Shown piece by piece: positions 26,273 to 36,068 of a stretch of DNA of 64,000 nt (position 1 is the stretch's first letter; each line of letters opens with the position of its first letter). The position numbers and the translations under genes are program-made. Source of the stretch: Hyphomicrobium zavarzinii ATCC 27496 (GTDB lineage Bacteria > Pseudomonadota > Alphaproteobacteria > Rhizobiales > Hyphomicrobiaceae); contig NZ_KB911256.1 of assembly GCF_000383415.1 (NCBI RefSeq), positions 310,001-374,000 on the forward strand. The letters run 5' to 3'. The notes beneath the pieces were generated by a model, which ran no database searches, had not been told where the DNA came from, and saw nothing but the letters and a program-made list of their open reading frames with translations.

Positions 26273-27583
26273 ATGTCTGTGAGTTCGTCGTCGCCGATGA
26301 AGTCGGCGCTCGTCGTCATCGCAATGGGGACGGCGCTATCGTCGGCTGCCAGCGCTACGGAAGGCTACTTCCAGCACGGCTACGGCGCGCGTCACAAGGC
26401 GCTGGGGGGCGCAGGTGTGGCCGATGGCCGGGACTCGACGTCGATCTCGCTCAACCCGGCGGGCCTCGTGCATTCCGGAAACGAGTTCACGGCGGCCGTG
26501 TCTGCGTTCAGCCCGCGCCGCGAGTTCGAGGGCGGCAGCGCACCCGGCTTCACGCCGAGCGGCGTCGTCGAGAGCGACAGCAACTGGTTCGCCATTCCCA
26601 ATCTCGCCGCCAGCTATCGCCTCGACGGTAACCCATACTTCGATGTGATCGGGTTCTCTGTCTACGGCAGCGGCGGCATGAACACGGACTATCCCTCCGT
26701 CGCGGGTGGCGCGTTCTCGCCCGGTCCCGGCATCTTCGGCTTCGGCAGCCTCGGCGTCGATCTCCAGCAGGCCCTGTTCTCTGTCGCGCTCGCCAAGACG
26801 ATCGCACCCGGTGTTTCGATCGGTGTCGCGCCGATCATCGCGCGCCAGCAGATCAAGCTCAAAGGGCTGGATGCATTTGCAGGAGCGTCCAGCGATCCCG
26901 GTGCCGTGAGCAACAGAGGCTACGATGTGTCCTGGGGTGGCGGCGTTCGCGCTGGCCTCGAATGGGCGGTCGCGCCCGGTATCCGGTTCGGTGTGGCTGG
27001 CAACTCCCCGATCTGGACGCAGGAGTTCAATAAGTACCGCGGCCTGTTCGCGGAGCAGGGCAGCTTCGACATCCCGGCGAGCATCCAGGCCGGCATCGCG
27101 GTCGATTTGACGCCGAACCTCACCCTGCTCGCCGACTATCGCCATATCTGGTTCGGCTCGGTCGCGTCGGTCGCCAACCCGTCCACCAACCCCGCCCTGC
27201 TCGGAACGGATGAGGGCCGAGGCTTCGGCTGGGACGATGTGGACGTGGTGAAATTCGGTGTCGAATGGCGCTCGTCGCCGGCCCTCACGCTCCGCGCCGG
27301 ATATGCGTATGCGACGAACCCGATCTCCTCGCGGGACGTGCAGTTCAACATTCTGGCCCCCGCCGTGGTGCAGCATCACATCACGGCTGGCTTCGAATAC
27401 AAGATCGACAGCGCCTGGTCGGTCGAGCTTGCGGGCCTCTATGCGCCGGAGGAGACGGTGAGCGGGGCCGAGCTTGTTGGCTTCGGCAATCCGGCGCACA
27501 CCATCGACATCAGCATGTACCAGTTCGAGGCTACCTTCGGCGTGAAGTACAGGTTCGGCGGGGAAGAGGCGCCGCTCAAGTAG
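26273..27583 (+). CDS. FadL/TodX-family outer-membrane transporter
   Basis: 436 residues. The signal peptide ends SAASA, and the mature protein opens TEGYFQHGYGARHKALGGAG, the OMPP1/FadL/TodX signature in which the N-terminus plugs the barrel, followed by ADGRDSTSISLNPAGLV. The rest is alternating beta strands of a 14-strand barrel ending in EATFGVKYRFG. Members import long-chain fatty acids or other hydrophobic compounds across the outer membrane. The substrate cannot be told from the sequence. No fatty-acid metabolism genes lie beside it. Confidence 0.88.
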   Translation: MSVSSSSPMKSALVVIAMGTALSSAASATEGYFQHGYGARHKALGGAGVADGRDSTSISLNPAGLVHSGNEFTAAVSAFSPRREFEGGSAPGFTPSGVVESDSNWFAIPNLAASYRLDGNPYFDVIGFSVYGSGGMNTDYPSVAGGAFSPGPGIFGFGSLGVDLQQALFSVALAKTIAPGVSIGVAPIIARQQIKLKGLDAFAGASSDPGAVSNRGYDVSWGGGVRAGLEWAVAPGIRFGVAGNSPIWTQEFNKYRGLFAEQGSFDIPASIQAGIAVDLTPNLTLLADYRHIWFGSVASVANPSTNPALLGTDEGRGFGWDDVDVVKFGVEWRSSPALTLRAGYAYATNPISSRDVQFNILAPAVVQHHITAGFEYKIDSAWSVELAGLYAPEETVSGAELVGFGNPAHTIDISMYQFEATFGVKYRFGGEEAPLK

Positions 27584-27652
27584 AAGAGCGGACCTCTCGA
27601 CACGCTGCGCGGGCTCGCCTATGACCTCGCTTCGCGCTGGAGATCCTTGCCG

Positions 27653-28099
27653 ATGACCGTGACGCCATTCACGCCTCTGGAATCCTTGGCCGGTGGAGCC
27701 CTGATTGGGGCTTCCGCGGTGCTGCTTCTCCTCACCACCGGCCGCCTGGCTGGCATCAGCGGCATCGTGCGCCGCTTGCTTCCGCCCTATGCCGCGAGCG
27801 CGCCGCTGGAGGCGGCCGCGTTCATTGCCGCTCTCTTCGCTAGCCCATTCGTCTGGACGCTCGCGACCGGGGGGCCGGTGCATCAGACCGTAACGCCGAG
27901 CTTGAGCCTGGCCGTCGTAGCGGGACTGCTCGTCGGCGCGGGCGTCTTCGCCGCCCGTGGCTGCACGAGCGGCCACGGCGTCTGTGGGCTCGCCCGTCTT
28001 TCGCGCCGCTCCATCGTGGCAACGGCTGTGTTCATGGCGACGGCCGCTGCAACCGTCTATGCGGTGCGCCATGTGATCGGAGGCTGGCCATGGGCGTGA
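27653..28099 (+). CDS. YeeE/YedE family transporter, first half (PmpA-like)
   Basis: 148 residues from the ATG at 27653, with GGAG upstream. It has four hydrophobic helices and the family block [20 protein letters not shown], which carries the conserved cysteine-bearing GCTSGHG motif implicated in thiosulfate transport in YeeE. This half overlaps the second half by 10 bases (stop after the next ATG), so the two are made in equal amounts and form one channel. Members move thiosulfate or related sulfur compounds, which fits the sulfur theme of the region downstream. Confidence 0.9.
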   Translation: MTVTPFTPLESLAGGALIGASAVLLLLTTGRLAGISGIVRRLLPPYAASAPLEAAAFIAALFASPFVWTLATGGPVHQTVTPSLSLAVVAGLLVGAGVFAARGCTSGHGVCGLARLSRRSIVATAVFMATAAATVYAVRHVIGGWPWA

Positions 28100-28506
28100 T
28101 CGGTGCGCTTCTCTCCGGCCTTCTGTTCGGATTGGGCTTGATCCTTTCCGGCATGGTCGATCCGGCGAAGGTGCAGAACTTTCTCGATATCGCCGGCACG
28201 TGGGACCCGAGTCTGGCGTTCGTCATGGCGGGCGCCATCGGCGTCGCGGCGCCGGGGTTCTGGCTTGTCCGGCGGCGCGCGGCGCCTCTTTCGGGATCAC
28301 AGTTCCGCGTCCCGCCCGCTGATGCTCCCATCGACCGCAGGCTCGTGATCGGCGCGGCCGTGTTCGGGATCGGCTGGGGCCTCGCCGGCTTCTGCCCTGG
28401 CCCGGCGCTGGTGTCGCTCCCGCTCGCGGCGCCCGGCACCATTGCCTTTGTCTCCGCAATGGTTGCTGCGATTTCCGTTTGCGCCCTGTTGCAGGCGCGA
28501 AAATAA
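28090..28506 (+). CDS. YeeE/YedE family transporter, second half (PmpB-like)
   Basis: 138 residues; the ATG overlaps the preceding gene. Membrane helices, GLILSGMVDPAKVQNFLDI (the hallmark of the second half) and GIGWGLAGFCPGPALVSLPL with the second conserved cysteine. Together with the upstream gene it equals one full-length YeeE/YedE protein, a common split form in Alphaproteobacteria. Confidence 0.9.
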   Translation: MGVIGALLSGLLFGLGLILSGMVDPAKVQNFLDIAGTWDPSLAFVMAGAIGVAAPGFWLVRRRAAPLSGSQFRVPPADAPIDRRLVIGAAVFGIGWGLAGFCPGPALVSLPLAAPGTIAFVSAMVAAISVCALLQARK

Positions 28507-28607
28507 ACACGGAAAAATATCTGTCGAAGCCCGGGCTTCCGGCTACCGCCGGGAGCGTGCGTTCGGTCTAATCAGTCCGATGCACGACGCCCGGGTCGGA
28601 GACAGCG

Positions 28608-29006
28608 ATGGCAAATCCGCGACGCATCCAGCGCAAGATGTTCAAGGGCTGGCGCCTGCCGCCCGATACGATCTATGTGGGCCGTGGCAGCAAATGGGGA
28701 AATCCATTTCCCTTCGGTCATCAGCTCTATCTCGGCAAGGCCTGGGCGGCCGAGGCCTATGCGCAGTGGCTGACCACCACGCTCAAGGGCATGACGCTTC
28801 TGCGCGAGCATCTTCATGAGCTGAGGGGAAAGAACCTCGCCTGCTGGTGCAAGCCAGGCGATCCGTGTCACGCCGACATCCTGCTGGCCCTCGCGAACGA
28901 GACGCCGGAAGGGAAACCCTTGCGACATGGAGAGGCGTTGCGCGAGGGGAGCAGCAGCGAGAACGATGAGACCGGCCAAGACGATGCGGCGGCCTCACGT
29001 CCGTGA
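28608..29006 (+). CDS. DUF4326 family protein
   Basis: 132 residues. The family pattern is clear: YVGRGSKWGNPFPFG near residue 25, LRGKNLACWCKPGDPCHADI near 75-100, with the CWC...CHAD cysteines and histidine as probable metal or catalytic residues. The last 30 residues are acidic and variable. The function of the family is not established. It converges on the desulfurase gene, with 33 bases between stops. Confidence 0.85.
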   Translation: MANPRRIQRKMFKGWRLPPDTIYVGRGSKWGNPFPFGHQLYLGKAWAAEAYAQWLTTTLKGMTLLREHLHELRGKNLACWCKPGDPCHADILLALANETPEGKPLRHGEALREGSSSENDETGQDDAAASRP

Positions 29007-29039
29007 AGCCGCCGCATCGGTTCGTCTGCAATCGCGCCG

Positions 29040-30924
<1,885 letters not shown>

Positions 30925-30938
<14 letters not shown>

Positions 30939-31836
30939 GGTACTTGCCCACCTCGACGCCCTCGAGCACGCCGAGCGCATCGTCCGTCAGAACGGCGAGC
31001 GAGCAATAGAGCGAGACGAGATAGGAGGCGATGGCCTTGTGGTTGATGCCCATGAAGCGCACGGAGAGGCCCTTGCTCTGTTCTCCGGGGAGGCCCGGCT
31101 GATAGAGGCCGACGACGCCCTGCTTCGATTCTCCGGTGCGGATCAGCAGGATGTTGGTCTTGCCGCCCTTCACCTCGAGCTTGTCGGAGGGGATCAGCGG
31201 AATGCCGCGCCAGGTTAGGAAGGGCGAGCCGAACAGCGTGATCGTCGGCGGCGGAACGCCGCGGCGCGTGCACTCGCGGCCGAATGCGGCGATGGCGAGC
31301 GGATGAGCGAGGAAGAACGCCGGCTCCTTCCACACGCGCGAGATCAGCTCGTCGAGATCGTCGGGTGTCGGCGCGCCGGTGCGCGTCTTGATCTTCTGCG
31401 CCGCCGCGGCGTTGGCTAGGAGGCCGTATTCCTTGTTGTTGATCAGCTCGCTTTCCTGCCGCTCCTTCACGATCTCGATGGTGAGGCGGAGCTGCTCCTT
31501 GATCTGGTTGTGCGGCACGGAATAGAGGTCCGAGACGCGCGTGTGAATGTCGAGCACGGTGTTCACCGCCGAGAGCATGTATTCGCGCGGGTTCTCGATG
31601 TAGTCGACGAACGTGTTGGGAAGGGCGCGCTCGTCACGAAGCGAGCAGGAGACCTCGACACTGTCCTCGTCCTTCACGCGGTTCACGCGATAGATGCCGG
31701 CCTCGACCGGTACCCAGTTCAGGAAATGAACGAGCCACCGCGGCGTGATGCTCGAAATCTGCGGGACGGTTTTGGTCGCATTGGCTAATTGCCTTGCCGC
31801 AACATCGCCCAACGCTGTTTGTTCTTCGTCTGCCAT
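30925..31836 (-). CDS. Family 2A encapsulin shell protein (SrpI-like)
   Basis: 303 residues with an HK97-type fold pattern: MADEEQTALGDVAARQLANA, TPRWLVHFLNWVPVEAGIYR, the E-loop region, VPHNQIKEQLRLTIEIVKER, FFLAHPLAIAAFGRECTRRG and the C-terminal ASYLVSLYCSLAVL. It lacks the cyclic-nucleotide-binding insertion of family 2B shells, so it is family 2A. It is expected to self-assemble into a roughly 60-subunit icosahedral compartment holding the downstream cysteine desulfurase. The gene is 93 bases after the serine acetyltransferase stop; those bases are AT-rich, so an extra promoter is possible. Confidence 0.93.
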
Positions 31837-31929
31837 ATTAGCCTCGATTTCCGTTACATTAGAGTATTTTATACCAATAATACGCGCTCAGTCAGATTGC
31901 TCATTGCGTATTTGGCGTCAAGAAGAGAT

Positions 31930-32844
31930 TTATATTCCGGCGCCGCCATCGAACGTTTCGCTGCGTGCTTGCGCCTGCACGATGTTGCTGTTTGGCGGCA
32001 CGCTCCGCGTGAGCCAGACGTTGCCGCCGATCACCGAGCCACGCCCGATCGTCACCCGCCCGAGAATGGTCGCGCCCGCGTAGACGACGACGTCATCCTC
32101 CACGATCGGATGACGCGGCAGCCCTTTCACCAGCGCGCCGTTCTCGTCGACGGAGAAGCGTTTCGCGCCGAGTGTCACCGCCTGATACAGACGCACACGC
32201 TCGCCGATCACGGCGGTCTCGCCGATTACGACGCCTGTGCCGTGATCGATGAAGAAGCTGCCGCCGATCTCTGCGCCGGGATGAATGTCGATGCCGGTCG
32301 ACGAGTGCGAGCTTTCCGCGATGATGCGCGCGATGATCGGTACGCCGAGCTTGTAGAGCGCGTGCGCAAGGCGGTGATGAATGATCGCTTTGACGCCCGG
32401 ATAGCTGAGCAGCACTTCCTCGTGGCTTTTGGCGGAAGGGTCTCCGTCGTAGGCGGCGCGGATGTCGCTATAGAGAATGTCGAGGATCGCCGGCAGCCCA
32501 TCGGCGAAATCCTGCGCGATGGAAAGCGCCACAGCTTCGCTGTCGTCGGGCTCGTTGCCGTTGAGAGACGCGGTGAACCGCAGCTCGCGAACGACCTGAG
32601 CCCGCAATGCTTCGAGCGCCTTGCCGAGCGTATATCCGACGAAATAGTCGAGTTCTCCGTTGAGGCCCCCTTTCGCCCCGCCGTAGCGGCGCGGAAAGAG
32701 CGAGGACGTGATCCCCGAAACGGCTTCCGAAACCTCGCGCGGGGAAGGAAGATCGAGAACGCGTCCGTTCGGGTCGACCGTGCGTGATAAAGCGCTCCGC
32801 GAGCTTCTGAGCGCGCTGACGATGCCGTCGATCTTGAATGTCAC
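31930..32844 (-). CDS. cysE: Serine O-acetyltransferase, EpsC/CysE family
   Basis: 304 residues, the longer EpsC-type form. The C-terminal half is a left-handed beta helix: GIDIHPGAEIGGSFFIDHGT, GVVIGETAVIGERVRLYQAV, LPRHPIVEDDVVVYAGATIL. The N-terminal helical domain contains SYPGVKAIIHHRLAHALY, with the catalytic histidine region. It acetylates serine to O-acetylserine, the first step of cysteine synthesis, supplying the substrate of the desulfurase encoded two genes downstream; O-acetylserine is also the usual CysB co-inducer. The operon leader carries the shared TTCTTCTTGGTTC motif 78 bases before the ATG. Confidence 0.93.
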   Translation of the reverse strand: MTFKIDGIVSALRSSRSALSRTVDPNGRVLDLPSPREVSEAVSGITSSLFPRRYGGAKGGLNGELDYFVGYTLGKALEALRAQVVRELRFTASLNGNEPDDSEAVALSIAQDFADGLPAILDILYSDIRAAYDGDPSAKSHEEVLLSYPGVKAIIHHRLAHALYKLGVPIIARIIAESSHSSTGIDIHPGAEIGGSFFIDHGTGVVIGETAVIGERVRLYQAVTLGAKRFSVDENGALVKGLPRHPIVEDDVVVYAGATILGRVTIGRGSVIGGNVWLTRSVPPNSNIVQAQARSETFDGGAGI

Positions 32845-32921
32845 GGGAGTGATCCGCCTCTCTGACGAACAAGCGAACCGCGCGCTTGCCGCAAGATGTT
32901 AGAAATCGCTGCCGCGCCCCT

Positions 32922-32943
32922 GAACCAAGAAGAAGTGATAAGC
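32922..32943 (-). promoter_or_regulatory. Sulfur-regulon motif upstream of the encapsulin operon
   Basis: Read on the minus strand: GCTTATCAC directly followed by TTCTTCTTGGTTC. The 13-base core is identical to sites upstream of the second sulfate-binding gene and of the XRE-cupin gene, and GCTTAT is the reverse complement of the ATAAGC half found there. Best guess is a CysB-type LysR operator. Confidence 0.6.
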
Positions 32944-32956
32944 AAATTCGCAAATG

Positions 32957-32990
32957 AAAAGCCCGGCCCTGCTGTGTGCAGAAGCCGGGC
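32957..32990 (-). terminator. Intrinsic terminator after the first sulfate-binding gene
   Basis: On the minus strand the stem GCCCGGC / GCCGGGC has a 16-base interior and is followed by TTTT, 29 bases after the stop codon of the sulfate-binding gene. Confidence 0.75.
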
Positions 32991-33018
32991 GTCCCCCATC
33001 GTGCGCGAGAGCGAAGTG

Positions 33019-34014
33019 TCAGTTGCTCTTGGTCGTGGTGATCTGGTCGTAGATGCCGCCATCCGCGAAATGCTTCTTCTGCGCATCGGCCCAGCTGCTG
33101 ATCTTGTCCTCAACCTTGAACGTCTTGATCTCCGGCAGCTTGGCCTCGGCCAGCGCGTCCTTGTCCCACGGACGGAAGCCATGCTTGGCGATGATCTTCT
33201 GCGCAGCGGGCGTATAGAGGAAATCGAGGTAGCCCTTGGCCAGCTCGGCCGTGCCGCGCTTGGCGGTGATCACCTTGTTGATGGCGACCGGCGGCGCGGC
33301 CTCGATGCTGATGGACGGATAGATGACGTCGAACTTGTCGCCGAATTCGGTCTTGAGCAGCGCGACCTCGTTCTCGAACGTCACGAGCACGTCACCCACG
33401 TCACGCTGCGTGAAGGTCGTCGTTGCGCCACGCCCGCCGCCGTCGAACACCGGCACGTTGGCGAACAGCTTGCTGACGAACTCGCGCGCCTTGTCCTCGC
33501 TCTTGTCGGCACCGAGCGCATATCCCCAGGCGGCAAGATACGTGTAGCGGCCGTTTCCGGACGTCTTCGGGTTCGGAATGACGACCGAGACGCCGGGCTT
33601 CACGAGATCGCTCCAGTCCTTGATGCCCTTGGGATTGCCCTGGCGCACGATGAAGATGCTGGTAGTTGTGTACGGCGCGGCGTCATGCGGGAACTTCGAC
33701 TTCCAGTCCTTGTCGACCACGTCCTTGCTGGCGAGGAAGTCGAGGTCGGTCGCCTGGTTCAGCGTCACGACGTCGGCCTCGAGGCCCTCGGCCACGGCCT
33801 TTGCCTGCTTGGTCGAGCCGCCGTGCGACTGGTTGACGGTGATGTCGGCGCCCTTCGTCTGCTTCCAATGCGCGACGAACGCGGGGTTGATGTCTTTGTA
33901 GAGCTCGCGCGAGACGTCATACGACGCGTTGAGAATGGAGCTTTCGGCGTTGGCCGCAAAGGGCGCGAGCGCTGCGAGGCCGAGACCCAGGAGGGTTTTG
34001 CGCAGTGTCGTCAT
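33019..34014 (-). CDS. sbp: Sulfate ABC transporter periplasmic binding protein, copy 1
   Basis: 331 residues; the ATG at 34014 has GAAAGG upstream. A signal peptide (LLGLGLAALAPFAANA) precedes the family start ILNASYDVSRELYKDINPAF; other signatures are NQSHGGSTKQAKAVAEGLEA (anion-binding loop), PNPKTSGNGRYTYLAAWGYA and TFENEVALL. It delivers periplasmic sulfate (or thiosulfate) to the CysTWA transporter encoded 7 kb away. It is about half identical by eye to copy 2. A strong terminator lies 39 bases before its start, so expression probably depends on controlled readthrough. Sulfate versus thiosulfate preference cannot be told. Confidence 0.93.
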   Translation of the reverse strand: MTTLRKTLLGLGLAALAPFAANAESSILNASYDVSRELYKDINPAFVAHWKQTKGADITVNQSHGGSTKQAKAVAEGLEADVVTLNQATDLDFLASKDVVDKDWKSKFPHDAAPYTTTSIFIVRQGNPKGIKDWSDLVKPGVSVVIPNPKTSGNGRYTYLAAWGYALGADKSEDKAREFVSKLFANVPVFDGGGRGATTTFTQRDVGDVLVTFENEVALLKTEFGDKFDVIYPSISIEAAPPVAINKVITAKRGTAELAKGYLDFLYTPAAQKIIAKHGFRPWDKDALAEAKLPEIKTFKVEDKISSWADAQKKHFADGGIYDQITTTKSN

Positions 34015-34052
34015 CAGTCGAACCTTTCTTGTATGACTAGAAGCGGGAATTG

Positions 34053-34086
34053 AAAAAAGGGCCGGCTCGTGAGAACGAACCGGCCC
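34053..34086 (-). terminator. Strong terminator just before the sulfate-binding gene (probable attenuator)
   Basis: On the minus strand: GGGCCGGTTCGT, loop TCTC, ACGAGCCGGCCC, then TTTTTT. The 12-base stem has one G-T pair. The T-run ends 39 bases upstream of the ATG at 34014 in the same orientation, leaving no room for a separate promoter. This arrangement is typical of a transcription attenuator. Confidence 0.75.
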
Positions 34087-34158
34087 GGAGGAGAACCGCG
34101 GCCAGAAACGTTTGGCGTGACCACCGTGGTCCAGGGAGATGGGCGGCCATCGGGCGCA

Positions 34159-34187
34159 GCGCTCACGGAAGAGGCGCCGGTGAGCGC
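34159..34187 (-). promoter_or_regulatory. Leader hairpin in the sulfate-binding gene 5' region
   Basis: Perfect 8-base stem GCGCTCAC / GTGAGCGC with a 13-base interior, 73 bases before the probable attenuator on the transcript. Close to it, GGACCAC and GTGGTC near 34120 can form another hairpin. Together they make the 210-base leader highly structured, so a cis-acting RNA element is possible. Confidence 0.4.
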
Positions 34188-34295
34188 GCGGGCCGGTGGC
34201 GAGGTCGAAGGCAGTGGCAGGGCGAAAGCGAAATGGAGAGGTGGACCGAGACCGGGCGTAAGGCGCATGACCGTCGTCTGCCCGGTCCCGGAAGA

Positions 34296-34502
34296 CTAAG
34301 CAGCCCTCGCTTTCTGCTTCGGCCCGCGGCCGAACTGGGCGAGTGCGGCCCGCTCTGCATCGCGCGGAGCGGAGAAGATTTTGCCGTCGAGCGGATAGTA
34401 GCGCGGCAGCGAAGCATGGAAGCGGTAGCTCTTCTCGCTGTCCAGGCGGACAACGATGCCGGCGGTCTCGTCGGCCACCTCGATAACGAATGCATCTGAC
34501 AT
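34296..34502 (-). CDS. Small conserved protein in the sulfate-binding gene leader
   Basis: 68 residues, MSDAFVIEVADETAGIVVRL to the basic C-terminus; ATG at 34502 with GGGAAAGGAT upstream. It is a soluble, beta-rich sequence with one DGKIFSAPRDAERAAL segment. I have no functional family for it. It lies on the same strand between the Cys-ending small reading frame and the sulfate-binding gene, so it is probably cotranscribed and sulfur-regulated. The CCCGC / GCGGG hairpin immediately before its ribosome site could limit its translation. Confidence 0.65.
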   Translation of the reverse strand: MSDAFVIEVADETAGIVVRLDSEKSYRFHASLPRYYPLDGKIFSAPRDAERAALAQFGRGPKQKARAA

Positions 34503-34567
34503 TGTATATGTATCCTTTCCCGCGTGTCGGCGGGCTAACTCGCAATAGGTCGGAAGGGTTGCATCGG

Positions 34568-34589
34568 GAGCCGGGAAGCAGCCCGGCTC
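34568..34589 (-). promoter_or_regulatory. Hairpin directly after the Cys-ending leader reading frame
   Basis: Perfect 8-base stem GAGCCGGG / CCCGGCTC with a 6-base loop, beginning 7 bases after the stop codon of the 28-codon leader. A ribosome paused at the terminal Cys codons would cover or adjoin its 5' arm. There is no T-run, so it would act on folding or Rho access and not as an intrinsic terminator itself. Confidence 0.55.
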
Positions 34590-34595
34590 AGGCGA

Positions 34596-34682
34596 TCAAC
34601 AACACCGACAGGCGAGCGCGGCGGGGCCGGAAAGGAGACGGCCGTCAGCGTCGGGGCCGTAGCGGAAAGCGAAGAACGTCAT
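34596..34682 (-). CDS. 28-codon leader peptide ending Cys-Arg-Cys-Cys (candidate cysteine-sensing)
   Basis: ATG at 34682 with an excellent AAGGAG site eight bases upstream; the peptide is MTFFAFRYGPDADGRLLSGP followed by AALACRCC and a stop. Three of its last four codons are TGT (Cys). It precedes a stable hairpin and lies on the same strand upstream of the small 68-residue gene and the sulfate-binding gene. Leader peptides with clustered cysteine codons are known attenuators of sulfur genes in other bacteria; here the role is inferred from position, codons and ribosome site. It is too short for similarity-based support. Confidence 0.6.
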   Translation of the reverse strand: MTFFAFRYGPDADGRLLSGPAALACRCC

Positions 34683-34975
34683 TGGCTACTCCTTAGCGTT
34701 TGATGACGCGGCGCAAGTGAACCTCGAAATCACCGCGGCGAGCGCAAACCGCCTCGCATGGTCATCAAGCGCTCATCGGCGAGCAGGGTCAAATAACAAG
34801 AAGTGAGAAGCATTCAATCGGGCTGGCATTGCGAGGCGAGGCCGTTCGCGATCCCCCGAGTTGCGGGCATTTTCGATTTTGGCATAAGCAAAGAAGAAAA
34901 TGGTTATTCGCTATTGTGCGAAGCGCGGTTACACGTTGGCGAGGCGCTTCGGCGACAGGTAACTCCTCGGCGGTC

Positions 34976-35899
34976 ATGAACTTTCAGCAGCTTCGCATCA
35001 TCCGCGAGACGGTTCGGCGCAATTTCAATCTGACCGACGCCGCCCAGGCGCTCCTCACCTCGCAATCCGGCGTGTCGAAGCACATCCGCGATCTGGAGGA
35101 GGAGCTGGGGCTCGAGATATTTGTGCGGCGCGGCAAGCGCCTCCTGGGTCTTACGGAGCCGGGGCAGGAGGTCATCGTCATCGCGGAAAGGATCCTGCTC
35201 GAATCCGAGAACATGGCGCTCCTCTCGCAGCAGTTCGCAAAGAGCGATTCCGGCACGCTGAACATTGCCACGACGCACACGCAGGCGCGTTACATGCTGC
35301 CCCCTGTCATCGCGCGCTTCAAGGCGGCGTTTCCGGATGTGCGCCTCGTGCTGCATCAGGCAAGCCCCAAGGAGATCGCAGCCATTCTGCTCGAAGGCCA
35401 GACGGATCTCGGCATCGCCACCGACACGCTGGAGGACAATCCCGGCCTCCTCGCCTTCCCTTATCACCGCTGGTCGCACGGCCTCGTGGTGCCAAAGAAC
35501 CATCCGCTGCTCGGCGTCGAGCCTTTGACGCTCGAAGCGGTCGCCGACTATCCGATCATCACGTACGACGAGGGCCTGACGGGCCGCGCACGCATCGACC
35601 AGGCGTTCGAGAAGGCAGGCGTTGAGCCGGATATCGCCATGTCCGCCCTCGATGCCGACGTGATCAAGGCTTACGTGGAACTCGGGCTGGGCGTCGGGAT
35701 TATCGCATCAATGGCCTTTGACCCCGAGCGGGACCAGGCCCTGTCACTGATCGAATGCACGCATCTGTTCGACGAGAACGTGTCGAGCCTTGCGGTGCGG
35801 CGCGGACGCTTCCTGCGTTCTTACGTCTACCGGTTCATCGAGCTGTGCGCGCCGGAAATCTCCGAGCAGAAAGTGCGCCGCGCCGACGTCGACCGCTAG
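34976..35899 (+). CDS. cysB: CysB-type LysR regulator, copy 1
   Basis: 307 residues from the ATG at 34976 ([20 protein letters not shown]), which matches the start of the second copy; a longer frame to 34829 is noncoding upstream. It has an N-terminal winged helix ([20 protein letters not shown]) and a periplasmic-binding-protein-like effector domain ([40 protein letters not shown]). CysB activates sulfate-assimilation genes in response to O-acetylserine. It is divergent from the sulfate-binding gene leader, with about 290 bases between the two transcripts, and immediately upstream of sulfate-binding copy 2. Confidence 0.92.
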   Translation: MNFQQLRIIRETVRRNFNLTDAAQALLTSQSGVSKHIRDLEEELGLEIFVRRGKRLLGLTEPGQEVIVIAERILLESENMALLSQQFAKSDSGTLNIATTHTQARYMLPPVIARFKAAFPDVRLVLHQASPKEIAAILLEGQTDLGIATDTLEDNPGLLAFPYHRWSHGLVVPKNHPLLGVEPLTLEAVADYPIITYDEGLTGRARIDQAFEKAGVEPDIAMSALDADVIKAYVELGLGVGIIASMAFDPERDQALSLIECTHLFDENVSSLAVRRGRFLRSYVYRFIELCAPEISEQKVRRADVDR

Positions 35900-35980
35900 T
35901 GGCTCACGCGACAAACGGTGTTAACGAGCGCGCATCCGCTCGACTTCCGCGCTCAGTGGATATGTGTCCGCAGTATTGTT

Positions 35981-36007
35981 CATAAGCTCAGCAGTTCTTC
36001 TTGGTTC
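35981..36007 (+). promoter_or_regulatory. Sulfur-regulon motif upstream of sulfate-binding gene 2
   Basis: CATAAGC, 7 bases, TTCTTCTTGGTTC, 62 bases before the ATG. The same two elements with the same spacing occur at 39879-39905. Confidence 0.65.
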
Positions 36008-36068
36008 GCTCCACGCGAGGCGCCGCCTACGGTCGGCTCCAGTTAAGCCAAATCCAGAGGAGCTCACG

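Noticed and set aside
26336-28072. A 578-codon frame antisense to the FadL-type and YeeE genes
   Set aside because: Composition is R, D and H-rich noise typical of antisense reading, and it crosses two clear plus-strand genes.
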